This document shows positions 34,580-44,372 of a stretch of 64,000 bases of DNA, piece by piece. Where the stretch lies: the NCBI RefSeq assembly GCF_040207875.1, contig NZ_CP157942.1, positions 1,178,001 to 1,242,000 of the forward strand, read 5' to 3'. The position numbers and the translations under genes were made by a program. The notes below the pieces were generated by a model. It saw nothing but the letters and a program-made list of their open reading frames with translations. It made no database searches and had not been told where the DNA came from. Within the stretch, counting starts at the first letter, position 1; every line of letters begins with the position of its first letter. The DNA is from Wolbachia endosymbiont of Armadillidium arcangelii (lineage in GTDB: Bacteria > Pseudomonadota > Alphaproteobacteria > Rickettsiales > Anaplasmataceae).

Positions 34580-36154
34580 CACTGCCATTAAGTTAAGGGA
34601 AAGTGATGGACTGTATTGTAAAATCAGGTAAGATCCACAAATTAAAAGAAGTAATGACATGAGTAAAAAAAAGAATAATCATGTTTATAAAAAATAAATT
34701 GATGAGTTTAAACTTTATAAACGCACACAGAGCATCCTCAAAAGACTTCTCACGAAAAAGAAAGCTGCCCTTCATTAATGTATTTCTCCTGATTTTTAGA
34801 AAGAGTGTAAAGTCATTACAAGTAATGCTTAATGAGTTTGTTCTGCATACAAGAAAAGATTACACAATTACGGCAAGTGCATTTACTCAAGCAAGAAAGA
34901 AGCTAAAGCATACTGCGTTTTCAGAGTTAAATGATGATATAGTTTCCCTATACTACCAAGATCAGGAATTTAAAACCCACCATGGCTTCAGAGTACTTGC
35001 ATTTGATGCTTCAATACTGATTCTGCCAAAGAGCGACAAAATAATAGGCGAGTTTGGCTCAAGAGCAGTATGGAATGGAATCCAGAGATTTGAAGACTAT
35101 ACAAGTGCAACCTTTGAAGTTTGCTACGATGTGCTAAATAATATTGCAATAAAATCTGTGCTAAGTAGAGGTGACAGCTATGAGGTTGATTTAGCGATCG
35201 GTATGCTTGAATCCATAAAATCAGACGATTTGTTAATCTGTGATAGAGGATACGTATCTTATCGATTTCTTGCTGAGCTTACAGGAAGGAAAATCAATTA
35301 TATAATTCGCTGTCCAAGTTCGTCTTTCAATGAAATAAACGCTATGTTTAAGCCGGAAAGCCCATCTAGTATGGTGGTAGTGTCTACCGCACCTATTAAA
35401 GTAGCAAGACAGCTACGAAAGCTAGGATTACCTGATGAGATGAAATTCAGGTTAGTCAAAATAATACTTTCTTCTGGAGAAGTTGAAGTGTTAGTAACAT
35501 CTCTGTTAGATGAGCAAAGTTTTACAGTCGAAGAGTTTGAGAGATTATATTACTTGCGCTGGGGAGTAGAAACATTTTTTTCTAGGCTGAAGGGAAGATT
35601 AAATTTAGAGAATTTCACAGGAAAAAGTATTGAAACTATCAAGTAGGATTTTTGGTCAACTATCTTCATCAGTAATCTAGAAAGTATCATGATAGAAGAT
35701 GATGAAGAGACATTGAGCGCACAGAATAGTAAACTAAAAAAAAGCATCAATAAATCTGTCTCATTTAATGCGATTAAAAACTTAGCCTTTGATATTTTTT
35801 CTACAGAGTCAGACATAGACTGCATTATGGATCGACTATCACAGTTATTTTTGATGAACACTTTAGTGGTAAGAAAAGGGAGAAGAGTTGATCGTCATAA
35901 GATATCTGATATTCGTTCACTCAACTACCAGAAAAGAGCTAGAAAACATGTGTTTTAAATTCAAGATATCTTTTCAGTATCATTGCATTAGTACATTCTT
36001 TGCAAAATAACCTGCAATTATTACTTTTTTAAATAACTTGCACTTTTCAGACTCCCTTTTCTTAAAAATTCACCCTAGTATTTACCATAATTATCAATCA
36101 CTTCAAATTTTTTGTCCAATCTTAACTTCTCTTTCCCTTAGCTTAATGGCAGTG
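34580..36154 (+). mobile_element. IS4-family insertion sequence, complete copy with 10-bp target duplication
   Basis: A 1575-bp element with imperfect terminal inverted repeats (left CACTGCCATTAAGTTAAGGG, right CCCTTAGCTTAATGGCAGTG). It is flanked by the direct repeat ATAACATCAT on both sides. A second copy, apparently identical over at least 1280 bp, starts at 62719. It encodes one DDE transposase carrying an internal amber stop. Confidence 0.92.
34681..35958 (+). pseudogene. IS4-family transposase with in-frame TAG at codon 322
   Basis: Translation from ATG 34681 gives 321 residues to a TAG at 35644-35646, and the same frame continues for 103 more codons to a TAA at 35956-35958, so the intact product would be 425 residues. 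The catalytic Asp residues lie in LAFDASI and ICDRGYV, and the Glu in the family signature YYLRWGVETFFSRLKGRLN (YREK motif), all before the stop. After it comes DFWSTIFISNLESIM, the normal C-terminal helical part. The change is probably CAG to TAG (Lys-Gln-Asp-Phe-Trp to stop). Confidence 0.85.
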
Positions 36155-36950
36155 ATAACATCATAGAGTTAGTTATACCAAAGCCATTGGCAACTAAATC
36201 TAATCCCACACCGAAGAACATTAAAGATGTACAGACTATATTGCTCAAAATAAATGAATTTTTTAGCCACTTTAATTTAGTCCTATCGCTTTCTGAAAAA
36301 TCTTCGCATTCTTGGTCAAAGTTAGACAATAATAGAATATTAGTCTGCTTATTAAACTCTTTTTCATTTCTAATATAAATGCTCGCGATAGCTGAACTCA
36401 AAACAAATTCTGCTAACAAAGGAGCAAAAAAACCTACTGCTAAGGGGACATTATAGGTAACACCATTGCTTATAAAAAATGCAATGGATGTGAAGAATAC
36501 TAAAATACTTCCTAAGAGATTTGAATAAGAAGGATATTTTGAATAAGCAATTATATTATTGTTAATTGACTGCTGCTTACTATGAAGTTTATTTCTGCCC
36601 TTATCACCTAAGTATCCTTGCAATTCTTCATAACTATGGTTCCATAACTTACCACGTAATTCTTTCATTAAATTATTCCTTTTGTTTAAACCCTTCTCCA
36701 ACGGCTTTATTACAAATTCTTCAAAAAATGGTTTATTTTGTGCAATAACCTTAAATTGCTCCTCTGCTTCTTTATTATCTGGATTTTTATCTGGGTGATA
36801 TTTTAACGATAATTCACGATATTGTTTACTAAACTTTTTCTTAATATTCTCAATATCAGAATTTACCACACCCTTCTTTTGAATATTAAATATTAAAAAC
36901 AACTGCTTAAAAGCTTGATACTCATTTTCATTCAAAATCCTTCTAGTCAT
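36155..36950 (-). pseudogene. 5' part of a J-domain membrane protein gene, disrupted by IS4
   Basis: From the ATG at 36950 the frame encodes 265 native residues before entering the IS. The N-terminus is a J-domain with the HPD motif in LSLKYHPDKNPDNKEAEEQF (about 53-72), which would stimulate a DnaK-type chaperone. Three hydrophobic segments follow at about 147-167, 170-195 and 233-258, then the protein continued into the fragment at 34349-34579. Such J-domain membrane proteins occur as lineage-specific genes in Wolbachia; the target is unknown. The insertion probably leaves it non-functional, though the J-domain part could still be made. Confidence 0.88.
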
Positions 36951-37795
36951 ATCCTATAAATTAACTAACTATTAATATATACATTTCCAAATCATGTCAA
37001 TTATTTCATTCATGCTTATTGTATGAACTATTTTTGTCATGACTAGCATGATAAGTGTATGTAAATATCATTTAGTGCATAATAGTGCTTCAATGTTTAG
37101 GGTTACAGTTTTCATTGGTCATTTGAGTTACTCAAATCCAATTCATGCCAGTTCTATCTATCTTGTCATTTAAGTAGCCCTTTTTGTGTAATCCCAGTAC
37201 CCTCTGTGGTGTCATCCAAGTAGCTGACACTGGCTTTCCGTAATCTCAAAACGTTGTGTTTTAGCATAATTTTGTGCTCAATATGCTTATTTATAGTAAA
37301 AATTTCTGGATTTCAGCATCAAATGCTGGAATATGGGTATCATTCAAGTAGCCCTTTGTTGTCATCCCAGTGCTCCGACACTGGGATCCAGGAACCAGCG
37401 TCACGCGCTGGCTCTCTAAAATTACTTTAGCTATAAATATTAAGAAATTTACTAAATAAAAAAAAGACAAAAGAACCCCCGTATAGCGAGTTTTGACCCT
37501 ATAATAATTTAAATTGGCGTTGTAATAATGTGCTAACGCTTATTTTAAGCGCGATTTGGCTGAATGTAGAAAAAATAAAAAAAGCCGCTATAATTTTTAT
37601 GTAATTTGCCAATAAATATCTGAGTTTTTTACTGAATTTTTGTTATTGAACCCGCGCGGATCAAAAACAAGGATAAATACTCTTACTGTCATGGTAAGGG
37701 GAATGGCAAGGTTTGTCAAGTTTTTCCTGTTGGACCTTTTCATATCCTTACGGGTAAATTAATGTTATCCTTCTATTGCTCATCTAAAGTTTTTT
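36951..37795. repeat. Long spacer upstream of dnaE with palindromic repeats
   Basis: No gene seen. From about 37150 to 37415 there are several copies of the CATCCAAGTAGC / CCCAGTGC...GACACTGGGATCC motif, including the hairpin GCGTCACGCGCTGG at about 37398. At 37429-37482 lies a 54-bp unit found inverted at 47273-47326. A further small hairpin CGCTTATTTTAAGCG lies at about 37536. dnaE's promoter should be in the last 150 bp. Confidence 0.7.
37429..37482 (+). repeat. 54-bp repeat, copy 1 (inverted partner at 47273-47326)
   Basis: AGCTATAAATATTAAGAAAT followed by TTACTAAATAAAAAAAAGAC and AAAAGAACCCCC is the near-exact reverse complement of 47273-47326, about 50 of 54 positions agreeing. A third, weaker relative is at about 47155-47205. 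Confidence 0.8.
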
Positions 37796-40700
37796 ATGTT
37801 CATACACTTACGTGTTCATAGTGTTTATTCGCTGCTTGAAAGCTCGGTTAAAATTGAGGAGCTGATCGGTCTTTGTTTGCGAAATAAAATGCCGGCGGTT
37901 GCAATTACTGATTCAGGTAATTTATTTGGCTCACTCGAATTTGCAGAATATGCAGCAGGTAGGGGAATACAGCTAATAATAGGATGCAATATTATAGTTA
38001 AACATTCAGAACAAAATTTATCTATATTATTGCTTGCAAAAAATGAACAAGGGTACACTAATTTAGTCACTTTGGTGAGTGAGTCTTTTAGAAAGCGCAA
38101 GAACAACAGCGATATTCCTTACGTTGATTTTGATGAGCTATTGAATTTAAGTACGGGTCTAATCGCTTTAACCGGTGGATGTTTGGCTCAACTATTATTG
38201 GGGCAAGATAAAGAAACGGTTGAAAAACTGCTTTCAGCATTCGATGGTCATTTATATGTTGAATTGCAGCGTCATGGGCTGAATAAAGAGCTAGAGCTTG
38301 AAGGAGCTTTGATAGACTTTGCTTATCAGCGCAATATACCACTAGTTGCAACAAATGACGTATTCTTTACAAATAGATCTGACTATGAAGCTTATGATAT
38401 ATTAACGTGTATATCAGAGGGTAGTTATGCTCTCGAAAATAACAGGAAAAAGCTAACCACTGAGCATTATTTCAAATCTGTGGCAGAAATGGAGGAGCTG
38501 TTTAGCGATATCCCCGAAGCAATTTATAACACCTTAGTAGTAGCTAGACGATGCTCTTACATGCCAAGAAGTAGGCAGCCTATTTTGCCTAAATTTCCTT
38601 GTCGAGAAAATAAAACTGAGAATGAAGAATTGAGGGAGCAGTCGATTGCGGGATTAGAGCTTCGTATTGCAACTGAAACGGACATAAGCCTTAAGCAATA
38701 CCACAATCGGCTAAATTACGAGCTGGGCATAATAACTTCGATGAACTACGCTGGCTACTTTTTGATAGTTTCTGATTTTATTCGTTGGAGCAAAGCAAAT
38801 GGCGTTCCAGTTGGTCCAGGAAGGGGTTCTGGTGCTGGATCAATTGTTGCTTGGGCACTACAAATTACAGATCTTGATCCAATAAAATTTGGTCTGATCT
38901 TTGAAAGATTTTTAAATCCTGATCGTATATCGATGCCTGACTTTGATATTGATTTCTGCCAGGAAAAGAGGGACTTAGTTATTGATTATGTTTGGAAGAA
39001 GTACGGTTATGTTGCTCAAATAATCACTTTCGGAAAATTGCAGGCTAGGGCTGTGCTGCGTGACGTTGGTAGGGTGCTGCAGATGCCTTACGCTCAGGTG
39101 GATAAAATATCCAAAATGGTTCCGTTTAATCCAGTAAACCCTGTAACTTTATCACAAGCGATAGAGTTTGATCAAAATCTGCAGAAAGAAAGGGACAGTG
39201 ATGAAGTAATTGCAAAACTCCTTGATATCTCTCTTAAGCTTGAGGGAATATACCGTCATGTTTCAACTCATGCTGCTGGAATTGTAATATGCGATCAAAA
39301 ATTAGAAAATTTTTTTCCTGTGTATTATGATCCAAATTCAGCTCTGCCAATCACTCAATATAGCATGAAATATGTGGAAAAAGCTGGGCTAATAAAATTT
39401 GATTTTCTCGGACTTGGTACGCTAACGCTAATAGATCATGTTTGTCGTTTAGTCAATCGCAATGAAAAAAAAATTGATATTTCTTCAGTACCTTTGAATG
39501 ATCAGAAAACCTATAAAATGCTCTCAAGAGGTGATGCAATTGGAGTATTCCAGCTTGAAAGTTCGGGTATGAGAGAAGCTTTAATAAAGCTAAAACCAGA
39601 CTGCATTGAAGACATCATTGCTTTAATCTCCCTTTACCGTCCAGGGCCTATGGATAACATTCCAACTTATATTGCAAGAAAACACGGGCTTGAAAAGCCA
39701 GATTATATTCATCCATTGCTTGAGGAGGTGTTGAAAGAAACATTCGGAGTGATAATCTACCAAGAACAGGTAATGGAAATAGCACGTATTCTCTCTGGGT
39801 ATAGCCTTGCAGAGGCAGATTTACTCAGACGTGCTATGGGTAAGAAAATCAAAGAAGAGATGGATAAACAACGTGAACTTTTCATCCAAGGAGCAACGAA
39901 AAATGGTGTTGGTTATGATAGGGCAAGTTATATTTTTGACCTTGTTGCAAAATTTGCTGGTTATGGGTTTAACAAATCTCATGCAGCTGCATATGCGATT
40001 ATATCTTACCAAACAGCTTACCTTAAGGCTAACTACCCGTTAGAATTTTTTACGGCCTTGATGAATCTAAATATTGATGATAGAGACAAGCTAAACTTAT
40101 TTTATCATGCTGCAAAGTTCAGTGGAGTTGCTGTTCTTTCACCTGATATCAGCAAATCTAAGGCTAAATTTTCAATAGAGAGTGAACATGTACGTTACGG
40201 AATTGCTGCTCTGCGTAATGTTGGTTTGTCTATAGCGGAAGGGGTAGTAAACGCACGCTCAAGTCCTTATAAGGACATATGGGAATTCGTTCAAAATTCG
40301 GGTCATATAATAAATAAAAGGGCACTAGAAAGCTTAATTAAATCTGGAGCATTCGATAGTGTGCATCAAAATAGAAAGCAACTATATGAATCAATAGATA
40401 CGCTGATTTACTTTGCAAATAAAAATAGGCAGTCAAATCAAGCTGTTTTATTTGGCAATCTTGATGTCCTCAAGCCAAAACTCGAGGATGTGGAAGATTT
40501 CAATGAAGAGGAAAAATTAGAGCATGAGTTATTTTCACTGGGATTTTACTTAACTAATCACCCACTTGAAAAATTTAGAACTCTTTTGAAAAAATTAAAT
40601 ATTGGGTTTATCGGAGAGAGTAAGACGACAAAAACTGCTGGTGTAATATTAAATGTACGTATGAGAACTTCAGAGCGTGGAAGATTTGTTATCCTCACGC

Positions 40701-41116
40701 TTTCTGACCCCCACAATGTTTCTGAAGTAGCATTCTACAATAATGAAATAATAGAAGAAAAAAGGAATCTATTTTCGCCTGGAACATTTGTAGTAATTGA
40801 CCTTGAAATTTCGGAGAGCATAACGAGGCTATCAGGAAAGGACATATCTGAATTTACAGAAAAGGTCACTTCTCTAATGAGAGGATTAGTTTTAACTGCT
40901 GTATGTGCAGATTTGCAAAAAGTTGCTGAGGAGTTGAATTCAGTGTTGAAAAATGGAGGCAAAACCAAAATAATGCTTGAGCTTCTTCTTGAAAAACATA
41001 AAGTAAGCATCTTGTTGCCAGGTGCATATTCAATCACCCCCCAAGCTATTTGTGAAATATCTAACTTAAGTTGGATTAAAGGCATAGAAATTAATACAAA
41101 TAACTTGCTTATATAA
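37796..41116 (+). CDS. dnaE: DNA polymerase III subunit alpha
   Basis: An 1106-residue replicative polymerase. The N-terminal PHP domain begins FIHLRVHSVYSLLESSVKI with AITDSGNLFG; the catalytic Asp residues are in PDFDIDF (about 381-387) with GPGRGSGAGSIVAW just before; the C-terminal region has a helix-hairpin-helix part and an OB-fold (RTSERGRFVILTLSD). The PHP domain seems to lack several canonical metal ligands (GSLEFAE rather than a full His set), so proofreading there is doubtful. Length is near the usual 1150. Monocistronic. Confidence 0.97.
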   Translation: MFIHLRVHSVYSLLESSVKIEELIGLCLRNKMPAVAITDSGNLFGSLEFAEYAAGRGIQLIIGCNIIVKHSEQNLSILLLAKNEQGYTNLVTLVSESFRKRKNNSDIPYVDFDELLNLSTGLIALTGGCLAQLLLGQDKETVEKLLSAFDGHLYVELQRHGLNKELELEGALIDFAYQRNIPLVATNDVFFTNRSDYEAYDILTCISEGSYALENNRKKLTTEHYFKSVAEMEELFSDIPEAIYNTLVVARRCSYMPRSRQPILPKFPCRENKTENEELREQSIAGLELRIATETDISLKQYHNRLNYELGIITSMNYAGYFLIVSDFIRWSKANGVPVGPGRGSGAGSIVAWALQITDLDPIKFGLIFERFLNPDRISMPDFDIDFCQEKRDLVIDYVWKKYGYVAQIITFGKLQARAVLRDVGRVLQMPYAQVDKISKMVPFNPVNPVTLSQAIEFDQNLQKERDSDEVIAKLLDISLKLEGIYRHVSTHAAGIVICDQKLENFFPVYYDPNSALPITQYSMKYVEKAGLIKFDFLGLGTLTLIDHVCRLVNRNEKKIDISSVPLNDQKTYKMLSRGDAIGVFQLESSGMREALIKLKPDCIEDIIALISLYRPGPMDNIPTYIARKHGLEKPDYIHPLLEEVLKETFGVIIYQEQVMEIARILSGYSLAEADLLRRAMGKKIKEEMDKQRELFIQGATKNGVGYDRASYIFDLVAKFAGYGFNKSHAAAYAIISYQTAYLKANYPLEFFTALMNLNIDDRDKLNLFYHAAKFSGVAVLSPDISKSKAKFSIESEHVRYGIAALRNVGLSIAEGVVNARSSPYKDIWEFVQNSGHIINKRALESLIKSGAFDSVHQNRKQLYESIDTLIYFANKNRQSNQAVLFGNLDVLKPKLEDVEDFNEEEKLEHELFSLGFYLTNHPLEKFRTLLKKLNIGFIGESKTTKTAGVILNVRMRTSERGRFVILTLSDPHNVSEVAFYNNEIIEEKRNLFSPGTFVVIDLEISESITRLSGKDISEFTEKVTSLMRGLVLTAVCADLQKVAEELNSVLKNGGKTKIMLELLLEKHKVSILLPGAYSITPQAICEISNLSWIKGIEINTNNLLI

Positions 41117-41164
41117 AAAAGTTTTATATAATGAAGTGTTTAATTGATATTAAAGGAAGATATA

Positions 41165-41938
41165 GTGAATCTTTATGAATTTACTTTTATAGCACAACAG
41201 AGCTTGTTGCGGCAAGAAGTAGAAGAAATGGTCCAAGAATTGGCTATTTCGTTGAAAAATATTAAAGCAGATGTTATTTCTCAGGGGGTTAAAAGTTTTA
41301 TAGAAAGAGAATATGGCACAGTTACAAAACAAGAGTTAGAGATAAGTGCTGAAAACATTAAAGAGAGTCTGATTGTTTACTCTAGTGTCTTGGAAGAGCT
41401 TACAAAAATTTTATGGGTTGAGTTGGAAGAAGATTTCTCAAATTTAAAAGAAATAAAGTCAAAAATCGATAAAGAGTTGAAAGATGAACTAAGGGATTTT
41501 GGAATAACACAAGATTTTACAAAGCTTCCGGAAGCTAATACTAAAAGTGCATTTATCTATAATATAGTAAATGCTTTTAAGGAAAATATTTCACAACATC
41601 TAATAAAGATCCTCCAAGAGGTTTTAAAAAATTTTAAAATAGCAGGCTCAAATCAATTGAATAAAATGCTGGAAGTGCTTTTGAAAAACATTGAAGCTTC
41701 AGGATTGATAAAATATGAATATTGGGGTCTATTGGATTTTGCATATCCGATAAATAAGGTGAAGAGCGGTCATTATTGTATAATGTGCATAAGTTCTACT
41801 GCAAGCATTTTGGATGAATTTGTGCGTAGAATGAAACTTAATGAGAACGTTATTCGCCACTTGTCTGTGCAGGTTAATAAATTTTTTGAAGGTAAATCTT
41901 ATATGATGAATAAACAAATTGAGGAGCAAAGCGCATAA
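41165..41938 (+). CDS. rpsF: Ribosomal protein S6 with a large internal insertion
   Basis: I start at GTG 41165, 6 bases after an AAGGAAG ribosome site; the frame is open a further 21 bases upstream to a TTG. The 257-residue product begins like S6 (NLYEFTFIAQQSLLRQEVEE) and ends like S6 (YWGLLDFAYPINKVKSGHY, then LDEFVRRMKLNENVIRHL), but between about residues 40 and 180 it has about 140 extra residues, mostly helical and charged. Ordinary S6 is about 95-140 residues. Place in front of rpsR and rplI, with a TAATG overlap to rpsR, confirms identity. Confidence 0.93.
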   Translation: MNLYEFTFIAQQSLLRQEVEEMVQELAISLKNIKADVISQGVKSFIEREYGTVTKQELEISAENIKESLIVYSSVLEELTKILWVELEEDFSNLKEIKSKIDKELKDELRDFGITQDFTKLPEANTKSAFIYNIVNAFKENISQHLIKILQEVLKNFKIAGSNQLNKMLEVLLKNIEASGLIKYEYWGLLDFAYPINKVKSGHYCIMCISSTASILDEFVRRMKLNENVIRHLSVQVNKFFEGKSYMMNKQIEEQSA

Positions 41939-42216
41939 TGATGAAAAGACGAAATAGTTTTAATAATTCTTACGTATCTATAAATAATAGGACTGGCTTT
42001 AGGCGTTCTAAAGTTTGCCCTCTTGCTGCGTCTAAAGATGAAGACATAGATTATAAGAATACAGATTTATTATCCAAGTTTACCTCTGACTATGGTAGAA
42101 TATTACCTAGAAGATTAACAGGTGTATGTGCAAAAAAACAAAGGAAGTTACGCTTAGCGATTATTAGGGCACGCTTTTTAGCTCTTGCTCCTTATTGTAC
42201 TAAAAAAGTTAGGTAA
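41938..42216 (+). CDS. rpsR: Ribosomal protein S18
   Basis: A 92-residue small-subunit protein that pairs with S6 on 16S rRNA. The segment YKNTDLLSKFTSDYGRILPR followed by RLTGVCAKKQRKLRLAIIRARFLALAPY is the S18 signature. The ATG at 41938 overlaps the rpsF stop by one base (TAATG), and a second ATG follows immediately. rplI starts three bases after its stop, the common S6-S18-L9 operon order. Confidence 0.96.
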   Translation: MMKRRNSFNNSYVSINNRTGFRRSKVCPLAASKDEDIDYKNTDLLSKFTSDYGRILPRRLTGVCAKKQRKLRLAIIRARFLALAPYCTKKVR

Positions 42217-42219
42217 TTT

Positions 42220-42744
42220 ATGTTAATAATTTTAATGGAAAATATAAGAACTTTAGGTAAGCTTGGTGAAGTTGTCAAAGTTAAGCCAGGTTATGCACGT
42301 AATTTTCTTTTTCCACAAAAAAAGGCGATGAAAGCTACTAAGGAAAATTTAATAAAGTTAGAGGAACAGCGTTTGTTATTGGAAGAAGAAAATATCAAAA
42401 AGTTAAGTGCAGCAAAAGTGCTTGGATCATCATTGTATGATAAATTTGTAATATTAATAAAGCAGGCTTCAGGGGATGGAAAGATTTTTGGCTCTGTAAC
42501 AACACGTGAAATTGCAAAAATTTTATTACAAGAAGGGTATGAGATAAGTCATCATAATTTATCTTTTGGTGGAATAAGTATCAAAAATTTGGGCGAGTAT
42601 CAAGTAAATATAGAATTACATAGTAAAGTGATAGTACCAATTACCATATACGTTGTAAGATCTGAAAAAGATGCACATGAATTGAGGCAAGTAAAGTTGC
42701 AAAATCAGAAATTTGAGCAACAAGAAGATACAAGTAACGAATAG
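42220..42744 (+). CDS. rplI: Ribosomal protein L9
   Basis: A 174-residue large-subunit protein. The N-terminal domain reads ILMENIRTLGKLGEVVKVKP followed by GYARNFLFPQKKAMKAT, the standard L9 pattern, then a long connecting helix and a C-terminal rRNA-binding domain with DGKIFGSVT. The C-terminus has a short extra acidic/Gln tail. Third gene in the S6-S18-L9 operon. A Met six codons in aligns with the usual start and may be the real one. Confidence 0.95.
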   Translation: MLIILMENIRTLGKLGEVVKVKPGYARNFLFPQKKAMKATKENLIKLEEQRLLLEEENIKKLSAAKVLGSSLYDKFVILIKQASGDGKIFGSVTTREIAKILLQEGYEISHHNLSFGGISIKNLGEYQVNIELHSKVIVPITIYVVRSEKDAHELRQVKLQNQKFEQQEDTSNE

Positions 42745-42761
42745 CAGTGAATAAAATATTT

Positions 42762-42830
42762 CAACTATTCCTGTCATTCCAGTGCCTTTTTTTTCTGTTA
42801 TCCCATTGCGTGACACTGGGATCTAGAATG
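42762..42830. repeat. Palindromic repeat between rplI and purB
   Basis: CTGTCATTCCAGTGCC and ATCCCATTGCGTGACACTGG form a broken copy of the window's common palindrome. It could act as the rplI terminator; no poly-T run follows. Confidence 0.7.
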
Positions 42831-42856
42831 TTCAAAGATAAGACGGGGATCATTTA

Positions 42857-44158
42857 ATGATCCCGCGCTATAGCCGTAAAGAAATCTCTTCTATTTGGGA
42901 AGAAAAAAATAAGTTCAACATATGGCTCAAAATAGAAAAATTAGCATGTGAAGCTCAAGCAAAATTAAAAGTTATTCCAAATGATGTTGCTGAAAAGCTC
43001 TCTGGTGCTATTGAATTTGATATTGAGCGTATTAACGAAATTGAATCCATTGTAAAACATGATGTTATAGCTTTTTTGACATATATTGCTGAAAAAGCGG
43101 GAGTTGATGTTCGTTATCTCCATTACGGAATGACAAGTTCTGATGTTTTAGATACATGCCTTGCAGTGCAGTTGAAAGAGTCATGTGATATTTTACTCAA
43201 GAATCTAAAAAATTTACTTATAGTATTGAAAAAAAAAGCTGAGGACTATAAAGATATTGTTTGTGTTGGGCGCAGTCATGGAATGCATGCAGAACCAATA
43301 ACTCTTGGATTAAAATTTGCTAGATTTTATGCTGAATTTAAACGCAATTATCAGAGATTAATTAGCGCGCAAAAAGAGATCTCAATTTGTAAAATATCAG
43401 GTGCAGTAGGTAATTTTGCAAATATTAATCCATTTGTTGAAGAGTATGTAGCGAAAGAAATGGGACTTATACCTGAAACCATATCGTCCCAAGTCATTCC
43501 TCGTGATAGACACGCCATGTTCTTTTCGGTTTTAGGAGTGGTTGCAAGTTCAATAGAAAATATTGCTGTTGAAATACGTCACTTGCAAAGAACTGAAGTT
43601 GGAGAAATTTCTGAATATTTTTCTATTGGGCAGAAGGGAAGTTCTGCTATGCCGCATAAGTGTAATCCTATTTTAAGTGAAAATTTAACCGGGCTCTCAC
43701 GCTTAATACGCAGCTATGTTTTTCCTGCATTAGAAAATGTTGCATTATGGCACGAACGAGATATATCGCACTCGTCTGTGGAAAGATGCATTGCTCCTGA
43801 TGCTTGTACAGCAATGGATTTTGCTTTAGTACGATTAACAGATTTGATAGATAAATTGGTGATCAATAAGGAAAACATTGAAAAGAACTTAAATTCTTCA
43901 AAAGGCTTGGTTTTTTCACAACGAGTATTACTCGAGTTGGTAAATAGTGGTTTGGCGAGGGAAGAGGCGTATAAAATTGTTCAGAGCAATGCAATGAAAG
44001 TGAAACAAAACAATAGTGATTTTCTGGCCGAACTGAAACAAGATAAATCCTTACTTGAAGTTATTAACTCTAAAAAACTTGAATCTTTGTTTGATTTGAA
44101 GTATTATACGAAACATATAGATCATATATATAGCAAGGTTTTTAATGAGGCTGAGTAG
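42857..44158 (+). CDS. purB: Adenylosuccinate lyase
   Basis: A 433-residue tetrameric enzyme catalysing two fumarate-releasing steps of purine synthesis (SAICAR to AICAR, adenylosuccinate to AMP). The family signature GSSAMPHKCNP (about 261-271) is present, with HYGMTSSDVLDT (about 90-101) and GRSHGMHAEP contributing the catalytic His residues. Length fits. Its last codons and TAG stop lie inside the following tRNA gene: the tRNA starts at 44149. purN in this window is another member of the same pathway. Confidence 0.96.
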   Translation: MIPRYSRKEISSIWEEKNKFNIWLKIEKLACEAQAKLKVIPNDVAEKLSGAIEFDIERINEIESIVKHDVIAFLTYIAEKAGVDVRYLHYGMTSSDVLDTCLAVQLKESCDILLKNLKNLLIVLKKKAEDYKDIVCVGRSHGMHAEPITLGLKFARFYAEFKRNYQRLISAQKEISICKISGAVGNFANINPFVEEYVAKEMGLIPETISSQVIPRDRHAMFFSVLGVVASSIENIAVEIRHLQRTEVGEISEYFSIGQKGSSAMPHKCNPILSENLTGLSRLIRSYVFPALENVALWHERDISHSSVERCIAPDACTAMDFALVRLTDLIDKLVINKENIEKNLNSSKGLVFSQRVLLELVNSGLAREEAYKIVQSNAMKVKQNNSDFLAELKQDKSLLEVINSKKLESLFDLKYYTKHIDHIYSKVFNEAE

Positions 44159-44220
44159 CTCAGTGGTAGAGCAGGAGGATCATAATCTCTTGGTCGGGGG
44201 TTCAAATCCCTCCTCAGCCA
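44149..44220 (+). tRNA. tRNA with CAT anticodon, probably tRNA-Ile2 (lysidine type)
   Basis: Acceptor GGCTGAG (44149-44155) pairs with CTCAGCC (44213-44219), discriminator A at 44220, no encoded CCA. Anticodon loop ATCATAA gives CAT. The sequence TCATAATCTCTTGGTCG resembles tRNA-Ile2, whose C34 is changed to lysidine, more than elongator Met. The first ten bases overlap the end of purB, including its stop. Confidence 0.85.
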
Positions 44221-44372
44221 CTCAAGCTAAACTATGGTTCGGCAAGAGCAGCGCACTTGGCAAAACAGTATGTCAGCTCATTCAAATTCAGTTGTGCTAG
44301 GTAATGATGAGTATGAAGTTATAAAAACTTGACCTTTGGTCTCTTTCAGATGACAGAATTTCACTACAAAAC
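44221..44372. other. Short spacer
   Basis: About 150 bp between the tRNA and the convergent dehydrogenase gene; nothing recognisable, no palindromic repeat. Confidence 0.4.

Noticed and set aside
34593..34775. 60-residue minus-strand frame inside the left end of the IS4 element (also at 62732-62914)
   Set aside because: It is antisense to the IS end and transposase start and appears in both copies only because the element is duplicated.
37160..37415. Repeated short palindromes considered as a CRISPR array
   Set aside because: Spacing is irregular, the units differ, and the same palindromes occur singly all over the window; no cas gene is present.
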